DNA from: Alphaproteobacteria bacterium
GTDB lineage: Bacteria > Pseudomonadota > Alphaproteobacteria > Oceanibaculales > Oceanibaculaceae
NCBI GenBank assembly: GCA_018823745.1
Contig: JAHJHR010000016.1
Coordinates: forward strand, 186,001 to 250,000
DNA: 64,000 nucleotides
Direction of reading: 5' to 3'
Part shown: one piece after another, positions 53,801-62,296 of the stretch
Layout: each line of letters opens with the position of its first letter
How positions within the stretch are numbered: position 1 is the first letter of the stretch
Translations under genes and position numbers: made by a program
The notes under the pieces: generated by a model
The model's input: the letters and a program-made list of their open reading frames with translations, nothing else
Told to the model about the DNA's origin: nothing
Database searches by the model: none

Positions 53801-54353
53801 GCAGCCCGTAATCGACAATTTCCTGGATGCCGGCCGGATTCAGCACCGGCATCATCGCATCGACGCAGGCGAATTCCGACTGGTGCGGCAGGGTCGAGGA
53901 TTTGCAGACATGGTCGTCACCCAGCAGCGCCAGCACGCCGCCATGGGTCGCGGTACCGGCATGATTCGCATGCTTGAAGACGTCGCCGGTGCGGTCCACG
54001 CCCGGGCCCTTGCCGTACCAGATCGAGAACACGCCATCATACAGCGCGTCCTTGAACAGATTGACCTGCTGGCTGCCCCAGATAGCGGTTGCCGCCAGCT
54101 CCTCATTCACCCCGGGCTGGAAGGTGATGTGGTTGTTCTTCAGGAATTTCTTGGCCTTCCAGAGCTGCTGGTCGAGGCTGCCCAGCGGCGAGCCGCGATA
54201 GCCCGAGATGAAGCAGCCGGTATTCAGCCCGGCTGCGGCATCGCGCTGGCGCTGGATCATCGGCAGACGGACCAGCGCCTGCACGCCGGTCAGATAGATG
54301 CGGCCACGCTCTAGCGTGTATTTATCGTCGAGGCTGACAGCTGCGAGCGTCAT
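50862..54353 (-). CDS. Fused indolepyruvate ferredoxin oxidoreductase (IorA-IorB type)
   Basis: This 1163-residue protein fuses the alpha (about 1-700) and beta (about 715-900) parts of an indolepyruvate:ferredoxin oxidoreductase, which oxidatively decarboxylates aryl pyruvates from aromatic amino acids. The TPP region contains GDGTYNHSGSMAIRAAVASG, a cysteine-rich CEGCGDCGVQSNCVSV near 630-645 marks an iron-sulfur site, and GGIGGTGVVTIGALIG marks the beta domain. A C-terminal DUF6537-like extension follows. It is cytosolic. The start at 54353 begins a normal fused-IOR N-terminus. Confidence 0.92.
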   Translation of the reverse strand: MTLAAVSLDDKYTLERGRIYLTGVQALVRLPMIQRQRDAAAGLNTGCFISGYRGSPLGSLDQQLWKAKKFLKNNHITFQPGVNEELAATAIWGSQQVNLFKDALYDGVFSIWYGKGPGVDRTGDVFKHANHAGTATHGGVLALLGDDHVCKSSTLPHQSEFACVDAMMPVLNPAGIQEIVDYGLLGWAMSRYASCWVGMKCVADTMDSSASVDIEPDRVKIVLPEGVEIPEGGLGIRWPDEPMVQEHRLHTYKMPAVLAFARANGLDRVILDSAQPRLGIATTGKSYLDVRQALDELGIDDARAEALGLRLYKIGMPWPLEPQGASAFAEGLEEVLIVEEKRALIEPQLKDILYNLPGEQRPRILGKRDETGRTILQAPGELSPAQIALVIGERLLKLDDDADLRGRVMRLRQKEAGLVTPDHGFKRTPYFCSGCPHNSSTKVPEGSRAMAGIGCHYMSIWMDRSTETFTQMGGEGAPWIGQAPFTATKHIFANLGDGTYNHSGSMAIRAAVASGVSMTYKVLYNDAVAMTGGQPADSAFTVDQIARQVLAEGASAVRVVTDDPEKYPLNAFPAEVSIAHRDDLDGVQRELREVTGVSVLIYDQTCAAEKRRRRKRKLMVDPPKRVFINEQVCEGCGDCGVQSNCVSVVPVETEYGRKRTIDQSSCNKDYSCLKGFCPSFVGVIGGKPRKQAEKIETNQTAPRPVFGDLPDPVLPALDQPYGIMVGGIGGTGVVTIGALIGMAAHLENKGVSVLDMAGLAQKGGQVLSHVRIAARPEDLHASRIAHGSADLLLGCDLVVAASTEAISTLGRNRSHAVVNTQQVMTGDFTRNPNLSFPGLSLQETLSGAVDPGRVDFVNASKLATAALGDSIASNLFMLGYAWQKGLVPVSAEALDKAIELNGVAIAFNREAFLWGRRAAHDLALVERILQPAPAKPGALPDIATTLEAVVEKRMAHLTAYQDAAYAARYKALVDTVQAAEKNRAPGRTGLTEAVARYYHKLLAIKDEYEVARLYTDGTFLKQLRTQFEGDYKLEFHLAPPLLAERDATTGHLKKRTYGPWMLKAFGVLAKMKGLRGTALDLFGRTEERRMERRLITEYEALVGELLAGLSAENHGIAVALAALPDKIRGYGHVKEAHLAKAKAEEKQLLTAFRDPHIPAQAAE

Positions 54354-54707
54354 GGTTTCGCTCCCGTGGGGTTTCCTTGCCCGGCAATTGCCGAGTGGGT
54401 AATGCCTATTCCGGCTCTCTAAAAGAAATGGTACTGACCGCGCCGGGTTCCCACAATCGGGTGCCAGTGGATTCTATAAAAAAGCAATGAAAGACGGTCA
54501 GGGAAGCTGCCCTATAATCAAAGACTGTCAATTTGAGCCGAAGAGCAGCAATTAAATTTCACCCTTATATCTTGTGCGATGCAGTATATTTCGCGGTGCA
54601 CTGCACAATCTTCTGCTGATGCTTTACGCCCCCGGGCGCCATCGCCCAGCCATAATCTTCGCCGATCACTCAATCTGATCCATTGCCCGCTAGCCGAAAG
54701 CCCTTTC
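54354..54707. other. 354-base divergent intergenic region
   Basis: No gene is supported between the divergent indolepyruvate oxidoreductase and TPR genes. It is AT-rich in the middle. TTGTGC (54572-54577) and GCACAA (54603-54608) form an inverted repeat with extra pairing of AGT and ACT inside, about 100 bases before the TPR start; its role is unknown. Confidence 0.6.
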
Positions 54708-55523
54708 ATGCGCCGTTCCCTGTCTTCTGCCGTAACGGTCGTTGCCCTTCTGCTGGCCGCCCCAGCCGCCGCCCAGTCGGCAGGCAGCCAGAGCGACTAT
54801 TACCCGCCGCGCCAGCAGGCACCGCTGGGCGGGCTGGATCACAAGGCGCAATACGAGGCCTGCATGCAGCTGGCCGAATCGGCACCGGAGGAGGCTTATA
54901 AAAGCGGCATAGGCTGGTTTGAGCGCAATGGCGGCAGCGCGGCCGAGCATTGCGTGGCGGTGGCGCTGATGAATCTGGGGGCCAGCCGCGAGGCGGCGAC
55001 CCGTCTGGAAGCCCTGGCCAACGCCCCGGATCTGGCGCCGCGCCCAACCACACGCGCCTTCATCCTGTCGCAGGCCGCCCAGGCCTGGAGCCAGGACGGC
55101 CAGGAGGCAAAAGCCACCCTTGCCCGCGACAAGGCGGTGGAACTGGCCCCGGATGATGCCGAATTGCGCGTCGACCGCGCCATCGCCCGGATTGCCACCG
55201 AGGCGCATTTCGAGGCCATCGACGATCTGAATCGCGCGGTCGAACTGGCGCCCCGCCGGATGGATGTCTATCTGGTCCGCGCCTCGGCCTATCGCTATCT
55301 CGGCCAGATGGAGCTGGCGCGCGACGATGTCGAGCGGGCGCTGGCGATCAACCCGCAATACCAGGACGCCATTCTCGAACGCGGCGTGATCTCGCGCACT
55401 GAAGGCGACAAGGATACAGCCCGGCGCGATTTCCTAACGGTCCTGAACATCGCGCCCGACGGCCCTGCCGGCGACGCCGCACGGATGAATCTGGAAGAGA
55501 TGGACGTCCGCATCGAGCGGTAA
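54708..55523 (+). CDS. Secreted tetratricopeptide repeat protein
   Basis: This 271-residue protein has a signal peptide (MRRSLSSAVTVVALLLAAPA, cleavage near AAAQ) and at least four TPR-like helical repeats from about residue 100 to 260, for example AIDDLNRAVELAPRRMDVYLVRASAYRYLGQMELARDDVERALAINP. TPRs mediate protein contacts, so it is probably a periplasmic scaffold. Two cysteines (EACMQLAE, AEHCVAVAL) in the mature N-terminus may pair. The Met at 54708 is chosen as it begins the signal peptide. Confidence 0.85.
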   Translation: MRRSLSSAVTVVALLLAAPAAAQSAGSQSDYYPPRQQAPLGGLDHKAQYEACMQLAESAPEEAYKSGIGWFERNGGSAAEHCVAVALMNLGASREAATRLEALANAPDLAPRPTTRAFILSQAAQAWSQDGQEAKATLARDKAVELAPDDAELRVDRAIARIATEAHFEAIDDLNRAVELAPRRMDVYLVRASAYRYLGQMELARDDVERALAINPQYQDAILERGVISRTEGDKDTARRDFLTVLNIAPDGPAGDAARMNLEEMDVRIER

Positions 55524-55542
55524 GCCCCCTTATTCGTCCCGG

Positions 55543-56094
55543 TTACTCGCCAGTATAATAATCCGGCCAGCTTTTCTTCACGATCGGGCCATCGGCGGCC
55601 AGCGCGTGGCAGGTGTTGATGTGCCAAGGCTTCTGCTCGGCATCCGGGTCGCGGCGCTTGGCGACCATGGTCTGGTAGGCGGTGGTCGCCATCGGCCAGA
55701 GCAGTTCGGTGAGATGCGTGCAGCCTTCGGTGCGGCCCATCAGCGCCTTCACCTTCTGGGTGAAGCCCGGCCCGATGGAGAGCCCAACCAGCTTCTGGTA
55801 ATTGGCCGTGATGCCCCCGCAAATCTCGTAGGGGCTGTATTCGGTGCGAGCCTCGACCGCCATGATCGTATAGGAATCATCCAGCGTGATGCGCAGCCAC
55901 ATGCCATGCAGCGGCTCACCCGGATCGACCCGGCCGCGCCAGTCATTGTCGAAACCATAGGTCTTCACATCGGTCATATGACCTTCGATATCCCACAGCC
56001 CGTCGGCACGGCGATAGCCCTCGCAGGTCACCTCGCGGCGGTGCAGCTTCTCGCGCTCGACAGTCGGTTCGGATAGCAGCGACATTCGGTTCAT
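55543..56094 (-). CDS. DUF2889 protein
   Basis: This 183-residue protein matches DUF2889. It has the N-terminal REKLHRREVTCEGYRRADGLWDIEGHMTDVKTYGF region, the central LDDSYTIMAVEARTEYSPYEIC, and the GCTHLTELLWPMATTAYQTM segment with a conserved Cys and His. No signal peptide is seen. Relatives occur by aromatic and other ring-degradation genes, but no function is established. Met4 is an alternative start. It ends 20 bases from the TPR stop and precedes the CNNM gene by five bases on its strand. Confidence 0.83.
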   Translation of the reverse strand: MNRMSLLSEPTVEREKLHRREVTCEGYRRADGLWDIEGHMTDVKTYGFDNDWRGRVDPGEPLHGMWLRITLDDSYTIMAVEARTEYSPYEICGGITANYQKLVGLSIGPGFTQKVKALMGRTEGCTHLTELLWPMATTAYQTMVAKRRDPDAEQKPWHINTCHALAADGPIVKKSWPDYYTGE

Positions 56095-56099
56095 ATCCC

Positions 56100-57380
56100 T
56101 CAGGCGGAAACGCCCTTCAGCGGCGGAGTCAGGCGCAGCAGCGTGATCTGGTGGCGCTGCTTGCGCAGTATCTCGAAGCGGAAGCCGTAGAAGGTGAAGA
56201 CCTGCCCGATTTCCGGAATCTGCCGGGATTCGTGCAGCACCAGCCCGGCCACGGTGGAGGCATCCTCGTCCGGCAAATCCCAGTTGAATTCGCGGTTGAT
56301 GTCACGCAGCGTGACCGTGCCGTCCACCAGATAGGAGCCGTCCGGCTGCGGGCGCACGCCGACCACGGTCACGTCATGCTCGTCGGAAATCTCACCGACG
56401 ATCTCCTCCAGAATGTCCTCCAGCGTCACGATACCCATCAGCGTGCCGTATTCATCCACCACCAGCGCGAAATGCTCGCGCCTTGTACGGAAGGCCTGCA
56501 GCTGGTCGAACAGCGTCGTGCTGTCCGGGATGAACCAGGGCTGCGCCGCCAGCGCCGCCACGTCGATGCCCTCGACATTGCCGCCATGGCCACGCAGCTC
56601 GCGCAGCAGCGCCTTGGCGTGCAGCACGCCGATGATGTTGTCCTGCTCGTTGCGCCACAGCGGGATGCGGGTATAGGGGCTGTTCAGCACCTGATCGATG
56701 ATCTCGGCCGGCGGCAAATCGGCATCGATGATCACGATGTTCTTGCGGTGGGTCATGATCTCGCCGACCTCCAGATCGGCCAGATCAAGCACGCTGTGCA
56801 GCATCGCGCGTTCCTGATGGCCTTCGCCATCCTCGCCCTGATGCAGCTCGATGGCGCCGCGCAATTCCTCTTCACTGGCGTCCGAGCCCAGATCGCCGGC
56901 GATCTGCACGCCGAAAATCCGCAGCACGCCGCGCACCAGGATCTGCACCGTGCGGGAGACCGGCGAGAACACGACGACCAGCACGCGAACCACCGGGGCG
57001 ACCAGCAGCGCCAGCCGGTCGGCATTGTTCAGCGCATAGGTCTTGGGCATCACCTCGGAGAAGATGACGATGACCGCCGTCATGATCAGCGTCGAGAACA
57101 CGACGCCATCATTGCCGAACAGGGCGATCATGATGCTGGTGGTCAGCGAGGCGGCCAGGATATTGACCAGATTGTTGCCGATCAGGATGGCGCCGATCAG
57201 CCGCTCGCTCTGGGCGCGCAGCTTGTTCACGGTCTGCGCCGGCTTGCTGCCCTTCTTGGCCATCTGGTGCATCCGGGCGCGCGAGGCGGCGGTGAAGGCC
57301 GTCTCGCTGCCGGAGAAGAAGGCAGAGGCAATCAGCAGGCCTACAATGCCGGCAATGTTAAGCCAGAGATCCCAGGACAT
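56100..57380 (-). CDS. CNNM/CorC-type membrane transporter
   Basis: This 426-residue protein has an N-terminal CNNM (DUF21) membrane domain with about three to four helices (1-180), then paired CBS domains (about 200-330, including MTHRKNIVIIDADLP), and a C-terminal CorC_HlyC domain (about 345-420). Such proteins export or regulate magnesium and cobalt. It lies seven bases after aroB, suggesting co-transcription with aroK-aroB, an arrangement without an obvious functional link. Confidence 0.92.
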   Translation of the reverse strand: MSWDLWLNIAGIVGLLIASAFFSGSETAFTAASRARMHQMAKKGSKPAQTVNKLRAQSERLIGAILIGNNLVNILAASLTTSIMIALFGNDGVVFSTLIMTAVIVIFSEVMPKTYALNNADRLALLVAPVVRVLVVVFSPVSRTVQILVRGVLRIFGVQIAGDLGSDASEEELRGAIELHQGEDGEGHQERAMLHSVLDLADLEVGEIMTHRKNIVIIDADLPPAEIIDQVLNSPYTRIPLWRNEQDNIIGVLHAKALLRELRGHGGNVEGIDVAALAAQPWFIPDSTTLFDQLQAFRTRREHFALVVDEYGTLMGIVTLEDILEEIVGEISDEHDVTVVGVRPQPDGSYLVDGTVTLRDINREFNWDLPDEDASTVAGLVLHESRQIPEIGQVFTFYGFRFEILRKQRHQITLLRLTPPLKGVSA

Positions 57381-57387
57381 TGTCGCC

Positions 57388-58530
57388 TTAACCCTCTATC
57401 GAAGCGGCGAGCAGATCGCGCACCGCCTGCGCATCCACATCGCGGGTGATGAATGCATCGCCGATACCGCGCGCCAGGATGAAGGTGATCCGGCCATCCG
57501 CCACCTTCTTGTCCTTCGCCATATGGCCCAGCAGCTTGTCGACTGACCAGTGCTGCCGCCCTGCCACGTCCAGCGGGCTGACCGGCAGCCCGACGGCTTG
57601 CAGATGCGCACGTGCCCGCGTTGCATCCGCCGCCGGGCAGAGACCCAGCCGCACGGAAAGATCGAACGCCATGACCATACCGATCGCCACGCCCTCACCA
57701 TGCAGCAGCATCGCGCCGAAACCGGTCTCCGCCTCCAGCGCATGGCCGAAGGTGTGGCCCAGATTGAGCAGCGCGCGGTCGCCTGTTTCCTTTTCGTCGC
57801 GGGCGACGATGGCGGCCTTGGCGGCGCAGCTGACCTTTACTGCATAGCGCCGCTTGGCCGTGTCGCCGGCCAGCAGGGCAGCGCCATTCGCCTCCAGCCA
57901 GTCGAAGAATCCGGCATCGCCCAGCAGCCCGTATTTCACCACCTCGGCATAGCCGGCCAGCAATTCGCGGCGCGGCAGCGTGTCGAGCACGCCGGTATCG
58001 GCCAGCACCAGACGCGGCTGGTGGAAGGCGCCAACCAGATTCTTGCCATGGCGCGTATTGATGCCGGTCTTGCCCCCGACCGAACTGTCCACCTGGGCCA
58101 GCAGCGTGGTCGGGATCTGGATGAAATCGATGCCGCGCAGCAGGATCGCGGCGGCAAAGCCGGTCAGATCGCCGATCACCCCGCCGCCCAGCGCCACCAG
58201 CGTGATCCGGCGCTCGATCCGGGCCGCCAGAATCTCGTCGAGCAGCGCTTCCAGTCGGTCGAAACGCTTGGTGCCCTCGCCGGCCGGCACGATGATCGCG
58301 GCGACGGCGATGCCGGCGTCAAGGAAAGACTCTTCCACCGTCTTCAGATGCAGCGGCGCGACCGTGGCGTCGGTGACGATGATCACGCGCGGCTGACCGA
58401 GAAACGGTTTCGCCAGCGCGCCGGCGCGCGCCAGCAGGTTATCCCCGATCAGGATCTCGTAATCGCGCCCGGCCAGATCGACCGACAGCGTTTCATAATC
58501 AGACCCGGCAGGCACGGAAAGGACGCTCAC
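57388..58530 (-). CDS. aroB: 3-dehydroquinate synthase
   Basis: This 380-residue enzyme makes 3-dehydroquinate from DAHP in the shikimate pathway with NAD and a divalent metal. It has the NAD-site ALGGGVIGDLTGFAAAIL, the Lys-rich TLLAQVDSSVGGKTGINTRHGKNLVGAFHQP, and metal ligands in NLGHTFGHALEAE and LLHGEGVAIGM. Its start overlaps the aroK stop by four bases (ATGA), so the two are translationally coupled. Length is normal. Confidence 0.95.
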   Translation of the reverse strand: MSVLSVPAGSDYETLSVDLAGRDYEILIGDNLLARAGALAKPFLGQPRVIIVTDATVAPLHLKTVEESFLDAGIAVAAIIVPAGEGTKRFDRLEALLDEILAARIERRITLVALGGGVIGDLTGFAAAILLRGIDFIQIPTTLLAQVDSSVGGKTGINTRHGKNLVGAFHQPRLVLADTGVLDTLPRRELLAGYAEVVKYGLLGDAGFFDWLEANGAALLAGDTAKRRYAVKVSCAAKAAIVARDEKETGDRALLNLGHTFGHALEAETGFGAMLLHGEGVAIGMVMAFDLSVRLGLCPAADATRARAHLQAVGLPVSPLDVAGRQHWSVDKLLGHMAKDKKVADGRITFILARGIGDAFITRDVDAQAVRDLLAASIEG

Positions 58531-59102
58531 GATGCGGAGACCCGTTGGTTGGAGGAAGTCTTGTCGGCCCGGTAAGCCTCCAGCGCGGCCAGAACACGCT
58601 CCACCGTTTCCTCAACCGGACCGGCAGAGGTTTCGACGGTGATATCCGCCTCGGCATAAATTGGGTAGCGGACACCCATCAGTGTGCGCAGCACCTCGGC
58701 CGGGTCGCCCTGTTTCAGCAGCGGCCGGTTGTTGCGCTTGCCGACACGCTCCAGCAGGGTCTCCAGATCGGCCTTCAGCCAGACGGTGATGGCGTGATCC
58801 TTCAGGCGCTCGCGCGTGCGCTCATTGATGAAGGCACCACCCCCAGTCGCCAGGATATGCGGGGGCTGCTGCTCGACAAGACGCTGGATCACCCGGCGCT
58901 CGCCATCACGGAACTCTGCCTCGCCGTGCCGGGCGAAGATTTCCTCGATGGAACAGCCTGCGGCTTCCTCGATGGCGATATCGGCATCCACGAAGGGCAG
59001 GCCCAGGCGGCTTGCCAGGCGGCGGCCGACCGCAGATTTGCCCGCGCCCATCAGGCCGACAAGGGCGATGGTCCGGGATGCGTTATGGGAGGGAACAGTC
59101 AT
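58527..59102 (-). CDS. aroK: Shikimate kinase
   Basis: This 191-residue kinase phosphorylates shikimate. The Walker A loop VGLMGAGKSAVG is at 15-26, the FVDADIAIEEAAGCSIEEIF helix carries the shikimate-binding Asp, and the ATGGGAFINERTRE loop and LID Arg region (VGKRNNRPLL) are typical. It is the first gene of an aroK-aroB-CNNM group and is divergent from the small membrane gene. Length is normal. Confidence 0.95.
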   Translation of the reverse strand: MTVPSHNASRTIALVGLMGAGKSAVGRRLASRLGLPFVDADIAIEEAAGCSIEEIFARHGEAEFRDGERRVIQRLVEQQPPHILATGGGAFINERTRERLKDHAITVWLKADLETLLERVGKRNNRPLLKQGDPAEVLRTLMGVRYPIYAEADITVETSAGPVEETVERVLAALEAYRADKTSSNQRVSAS

Positions 59103-59331
59103 TTTCGCTTCGGCTGCAAGTAAAGGCTGAAAAGGAGGGCGTCAAGCGGGAACGAAGAGGATGCATCCCGCCGTGCCTGCCGGTAGGATGACCGCCCAGG
59201 CTGTGCGTGTCGTGAAAATGCCATGGTCGCAGCCTAACATATCGTCCGGTTCTTGTCGTCGTACCGCCCTGGGCACTGCCCTTGGGTGGTCCGGCGCGGG
59301 TTCGAAGTTCACCGCAGCACGCAAGGCGGCC

Positions 59332-59472
59332 ATGCTCAAGGCTATACTCGTCGTTTTCATCCTTCTTCTCCTGGTGATCGTCGGCGGCGGCGTTTTCTTT
59401 GCCACTGGCACCGCCGCGCCGGAACCGACCCAGGTCGAAAAAGTGATCCCGAATGACCGCTTCAAGAATTAA
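59332..59472 (+). CDS. Small single-helix membrane protein
   Basis: This 46-residue protein has one helix (MLKAILVVFILLLLVIVGG) and a short tail, FATGTAAPEPTQVEKVIPND. It overlaps the next gene's start by 20 bases, so translation may be coupled. The upstream open frame adds 57 unconvincing residues without a ribosome site. No function is known; similar short proteins in related genomes are hypothetical. Confidence 0.6.
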   Translation: MLKAILVVFILLLLVIVGGGVFFATGTAAPEPTQVEKVIPNDRFKN

Positions 59473-61339
59473 CCCGGCGCTCGCGATTCTGCTGGCCACG
59501 GCCTGTTTCGCGGCCAGCCAGGCCACCGCCCAGACCGGCCAGCCGCTGCGGCTGTTCCCGCTGCCCGGCGATTCGGCGCCCCAGACGGCGCCCGCACAAC
59601 CCGGTTCGCCCCGCGCGGCAGAACCCTCCCCCGGCGTCCTGCCCGCCCCCGGCGCGCTGCCCGGCGGTGCCGATCTGCACAGCCGGCAGCCGATCCAGGG
59701 CGACCCGTCGCTGCGCCTGCCGCCCGACATGCGTGCCCCTCTGCCAGCCCCGGTGGCGGCGAATGAGCTGGCGGCCCCGACAATCGATTCCATCGGCGTG
59801 CTGGACCCGTCGCGCGGCGGTCTTGGCTTCGCGATGTGGAACGGCACCCCGCAGCCGCGCATCCTGCGCCTGCTGGACAGCCTGCCCACCTTGCCCGGCA
59901 GCCATGCGATGCGCAGCCTGCAGCGCCGCCTGCTGCTGACCACCGCCAATGCGCCGGCCTCTCCCGCTGCCGCGACCGAGACGGCGCCGGTTCTGACCCG
60001 CCGCGCCGAATTGCTGATGCGCATGGGCGCCGTCAGCAGCCTGTCTGAATTGCTGCGCCAGATTCCGCGCAATGCCGGGGGCGAGACGCTCGACCGGCTG
60101 CAGGTGGAAACCCTGATTCTCAGCGGCGATACACAGGCGGCCTGCACCCAGGTTGGCAGCACGGCCGGCGATCATGCGGAGATTTTCTGGCGCAAGGCAC
60201 AGATCGTCTGCGACGCGCTGGCCCGCGAATCCGGCCGGGTCGATCTGGGTATCACCCTGCTACGCGAATTGAAGGCGCCCGACGACCAGCCCTTCTACCG
60301 GCTGGTCGAGGCCGCGATGGGTAATAATGTCGTGCTCGACAGCCTGCCGGAGTCCACGGCGCTGCATCTGGCGCTGCTGCGCGCCGCCAATATGCCGGTC
60401 CCGCCCGATGCCGTGACCAACGCATCGCCGGCGATGCTGACGGCAATTGCTGTGGCCGATTATGCCGCCTACGAGACCCGCCTGGCCGCTGCGGAGCGCG
60501 GCGTCTCCCTGGGCGTCGTGCCGCCGGGGGTGCTATCGGAACTGTATAATGGCGTTCAGGCAACGCCGAAGGAACTGGCGGATGCCATCCGCACGCTGGA
60601 GGCCAGCCCCTCACCGACCAGCCGGGCGGCGCTGTACCGCCGCGCCAGCATTGATACCGATCCGGTGAAGAAGGCGGAGCTGATCGCCGCCGGCCTGCGC
60701 TTTGCCGCGCGTGACGGTGTCTATGACCATGCCGTCCGCGTGCTGGATGATCTGATCCGCCAATTGCAGCCCACAGCCGATCTGGTCTGGTTCGCACCGG
60801 AAGCGGCCCGCGCCCTCTACGCCGTTGGCGATATCGAGGCAGCCCGCCCCTGGCTGGTGGCGCTGCGCGACCGTGGGGTGGAAAATCCCGATGCCCGGGC
60901 CGCTTGGCTGCGGCTCTGGCCGCTTGCCCGACTGGCCGGAGAGACCCAGGCGACGATCTGGGAGCAGAGCGCGCTCGACAGCTGGGCCGCCACCCTGACC
61001 ACGCAATCGCCGCAGGATGCCGAACGCCGCATCGCTATCATGTCGGCGCTGCTGAATGCGGTGGGTGAGCCGGTGGAGCCGACCGATTTCATCCTGGCGC
61101 TCGGTGCCTCCGGCGGCACCACGCCGGCATCGGGCATCACGATGGGTCTCGACAACGCCGCCGCCGCAGGCCGGATTGGGGAGACGGTGGCCCTGGCACT
61201 GATCGCCAATGGCACGACGCCGCCGCGCGACCTCGACCCTGTCGTCCTGAACCGGTCGATCCAGGCCCTGCGCCTGATCGGACTTGAGAAGGATGCGCGG
61301 CGCCTGGCGCTGGAAGCCGCCATCGACCATGGCTTCTAG
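59453..61339 (+). CDS. Large secreted helical protein of unknown function
   Basis: This 628-residue protein has a signal peptide (about residues 1-27, ending ATAQ) and a proline-rich stretch (about 30-110). The rest is helical and TPR-like, with ALYRRASIDTDPVKKAELIAAGLRF as an example repeat, but no named domain is recognised. It begins inside the previous small gene and its stop overlaps xerD's start by 11 bases, so the three are likely co-transcribed. A periplasmic scaffold role is only inferred. Confidence 0.75.
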   Translation: MTASRINPALAILLATACFAASQATAQTGQPLRLFPLPGDSAPQTAPAQPGSPRAAEPSPGVLPAPGALPGGADLHSRQPIQGDPSLRLPPDMRAPLPAPVAANELAAPTIDSIGVLDPSRGGLGFAMWNGTPQPRILRLLDSLPTLPGSHAMRSLQRRLLLTTANAPASPAAATETAPVLTRRAELLMRMGAVSSLSELLRQIPRNAGGETLDRLQVETLILSGDTQAACTQVGSTAGDHAEIFWRKAQIVCDALARESGRVDLGITLLRELKAPDDQPFYRLVEAAMGNNVVLDSLPESTALHLALLRAANMPVPPDAVTNASPAMLTAIAVADYAAYETRLAAAERGVSLGVVPPGVLSELYNGVQATPKELADAIRTLEASPSPTSRAALYRRASIDTDPVKKAELIAAGLRFAARDGVYDHAVRVLDDLIRQLQPTADLVWFAPEAARALYAVGDIEAARPWLVALRDRGVENPDARAAWLRLWPLARLAGETQATIWEQSALDSWAATLTTQSPQDAERRIAIMSALLNAVGEPVEPTDFILALGASGGTTPASGITMGLDNAAAAGRIGETVALALIANGTTPPRDLDPVVLNRSIQALRLIGLEKDARRLALEAAIDHGF

Positions 61340-62291
61340 GAAGACATCCGCCTCATCCCCCCGGGTTGACGCCTTTCTGGAGATGCTGCTGGCGGAACGC
61401 GGCATCTCCGCCAATACCCTGGCCGCCTACAGCAATGATTTGCAGGATTTCGCCGATTTCCTGCGCGCCCGGCAGATCGCCATAGACGCCGCCGGCTCCG
61501 GCGATCTGCGTGACTACATGGCCCGCATGGGCCGCGCCGGGCTAGCCCCCAGCACCATGGCCCGGCGGCTGTCGGCGCTGCGGCAATTCCATAAATTCCT
61601 TTATGCCGAGGGGCATCGCCCGGACGATCCGGCCACCGTGATCGACCCGCCGCGACGGGGCCGGCCGCTGCCGAAAATCCTCAGCGAGCAGGAGGTTGAT
61701 CTGCTGCTGCAGGCGGCAAAGGCGAAACCCGGACCGGACGGGCTGCGCCTGACCGCCCTGCTGGAACTGCTCTATGCCGCCGGGCTGCGCGTGTCGGAAC
61801 TGGTCGGCCTGCCACTGGCCGCCGTCGCCCGCGATACCGGCGTGCTGATCGTGCGCGGCAAGGGCGGCAAGGAGCGCATGGTGCCGCTGACCGAAGCCTC
61901 GATCCGGGCGCTCGACGCCTATCGGGCGGAACGCCATGTCTTCCTGCCGCGCGACGCCGCATCAAAAAGCGAAAAGCCGCCCCGCGAGAGTAAATGGCTG
62001 TTTCCGTCGCGCGCCGGCAGCGGTCATCTGACCCGGCATCGTTTCGCCCAGCTGCTGAAGGAACTGGCCATCGATTGCAACATCGATCCTGAGAAAATCT
62101 CGCCGCATGTGCTGCGCCACGCCTTCGCCACCCATCTGCTCGACCATGGCGCCGATCTGCGCAGCGTGCAGCAGATGCTGGGCCATGCCGATATCTCGAC
62201 GACGCAGATCTACACCCATGTCGTCTCCGACCGGCTGAAGACCCTGGTCGAGACGCATCACCCACTGGCCCGGGCGAAGAAGCGCGGCTAG
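61329..62291 (+). CDS. xerD: Tyrosine recombinase XerD
   Basis: This 320-residue site-specific recombinase, with XerC, resolves chromosome dimers at dif. The catalytic set is complete: R154 (GLRVSELVGL), K178 (VRGKGGKERMVPL), H260 and R263 (PHVLRHAFATHLL), H286 (LGHADIS) and Y295 (TTQIYTHV). The N-terminal SAM-like DNA-binding domain is residues 10-95. Length and pattern fit the chromosomal XerD, not an island integrase. It overlaps the preceding gene, with no dif site seen here. Confidence 0.93.
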   Translation: MASRKTSASSPRVDAFLEMLLAERGISANTLAAYSNDLQDFADFLRARQIAIDAAGSGDLRDYMARMGRAGLAPSTMARRLSALRQFHKFLYAEGHRPDDPATVIDPPRRGRPLPKILSEQEVDLLLQAAKAKPGPDGLRLTALLELLYAAGLRVSELVGLPLAAVARDTGVLIVRGKGGKERMVPLTEASIRALDAYRAERHVFLPRDAASKSEKPPRESKWLFPSRAGSGHLTRHRFAQLLKELAIDCNIDPEKISPHVLRHAFATHLLDHGADLRSVQQMLGHADISTTQIYTHVVSDRLKTLVETHHPLARAKKRG

Positions 62292-62296
62292 CCGCC

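Noticed and set aside
54579-54707. N-terminal extension of the TPR protein
   Set aside because: The first 43 residues would precede a clear signal peptide that starts at Met 54708, and they overlap the dyad in the intergenic region.
61329-62291. Tyrosine recombinase as evidence of an integrated element
   Set aside because: All features fit chromosomal XerD, the flanks are housekeeping genes, and no attachment repeats or phage genes were seen.
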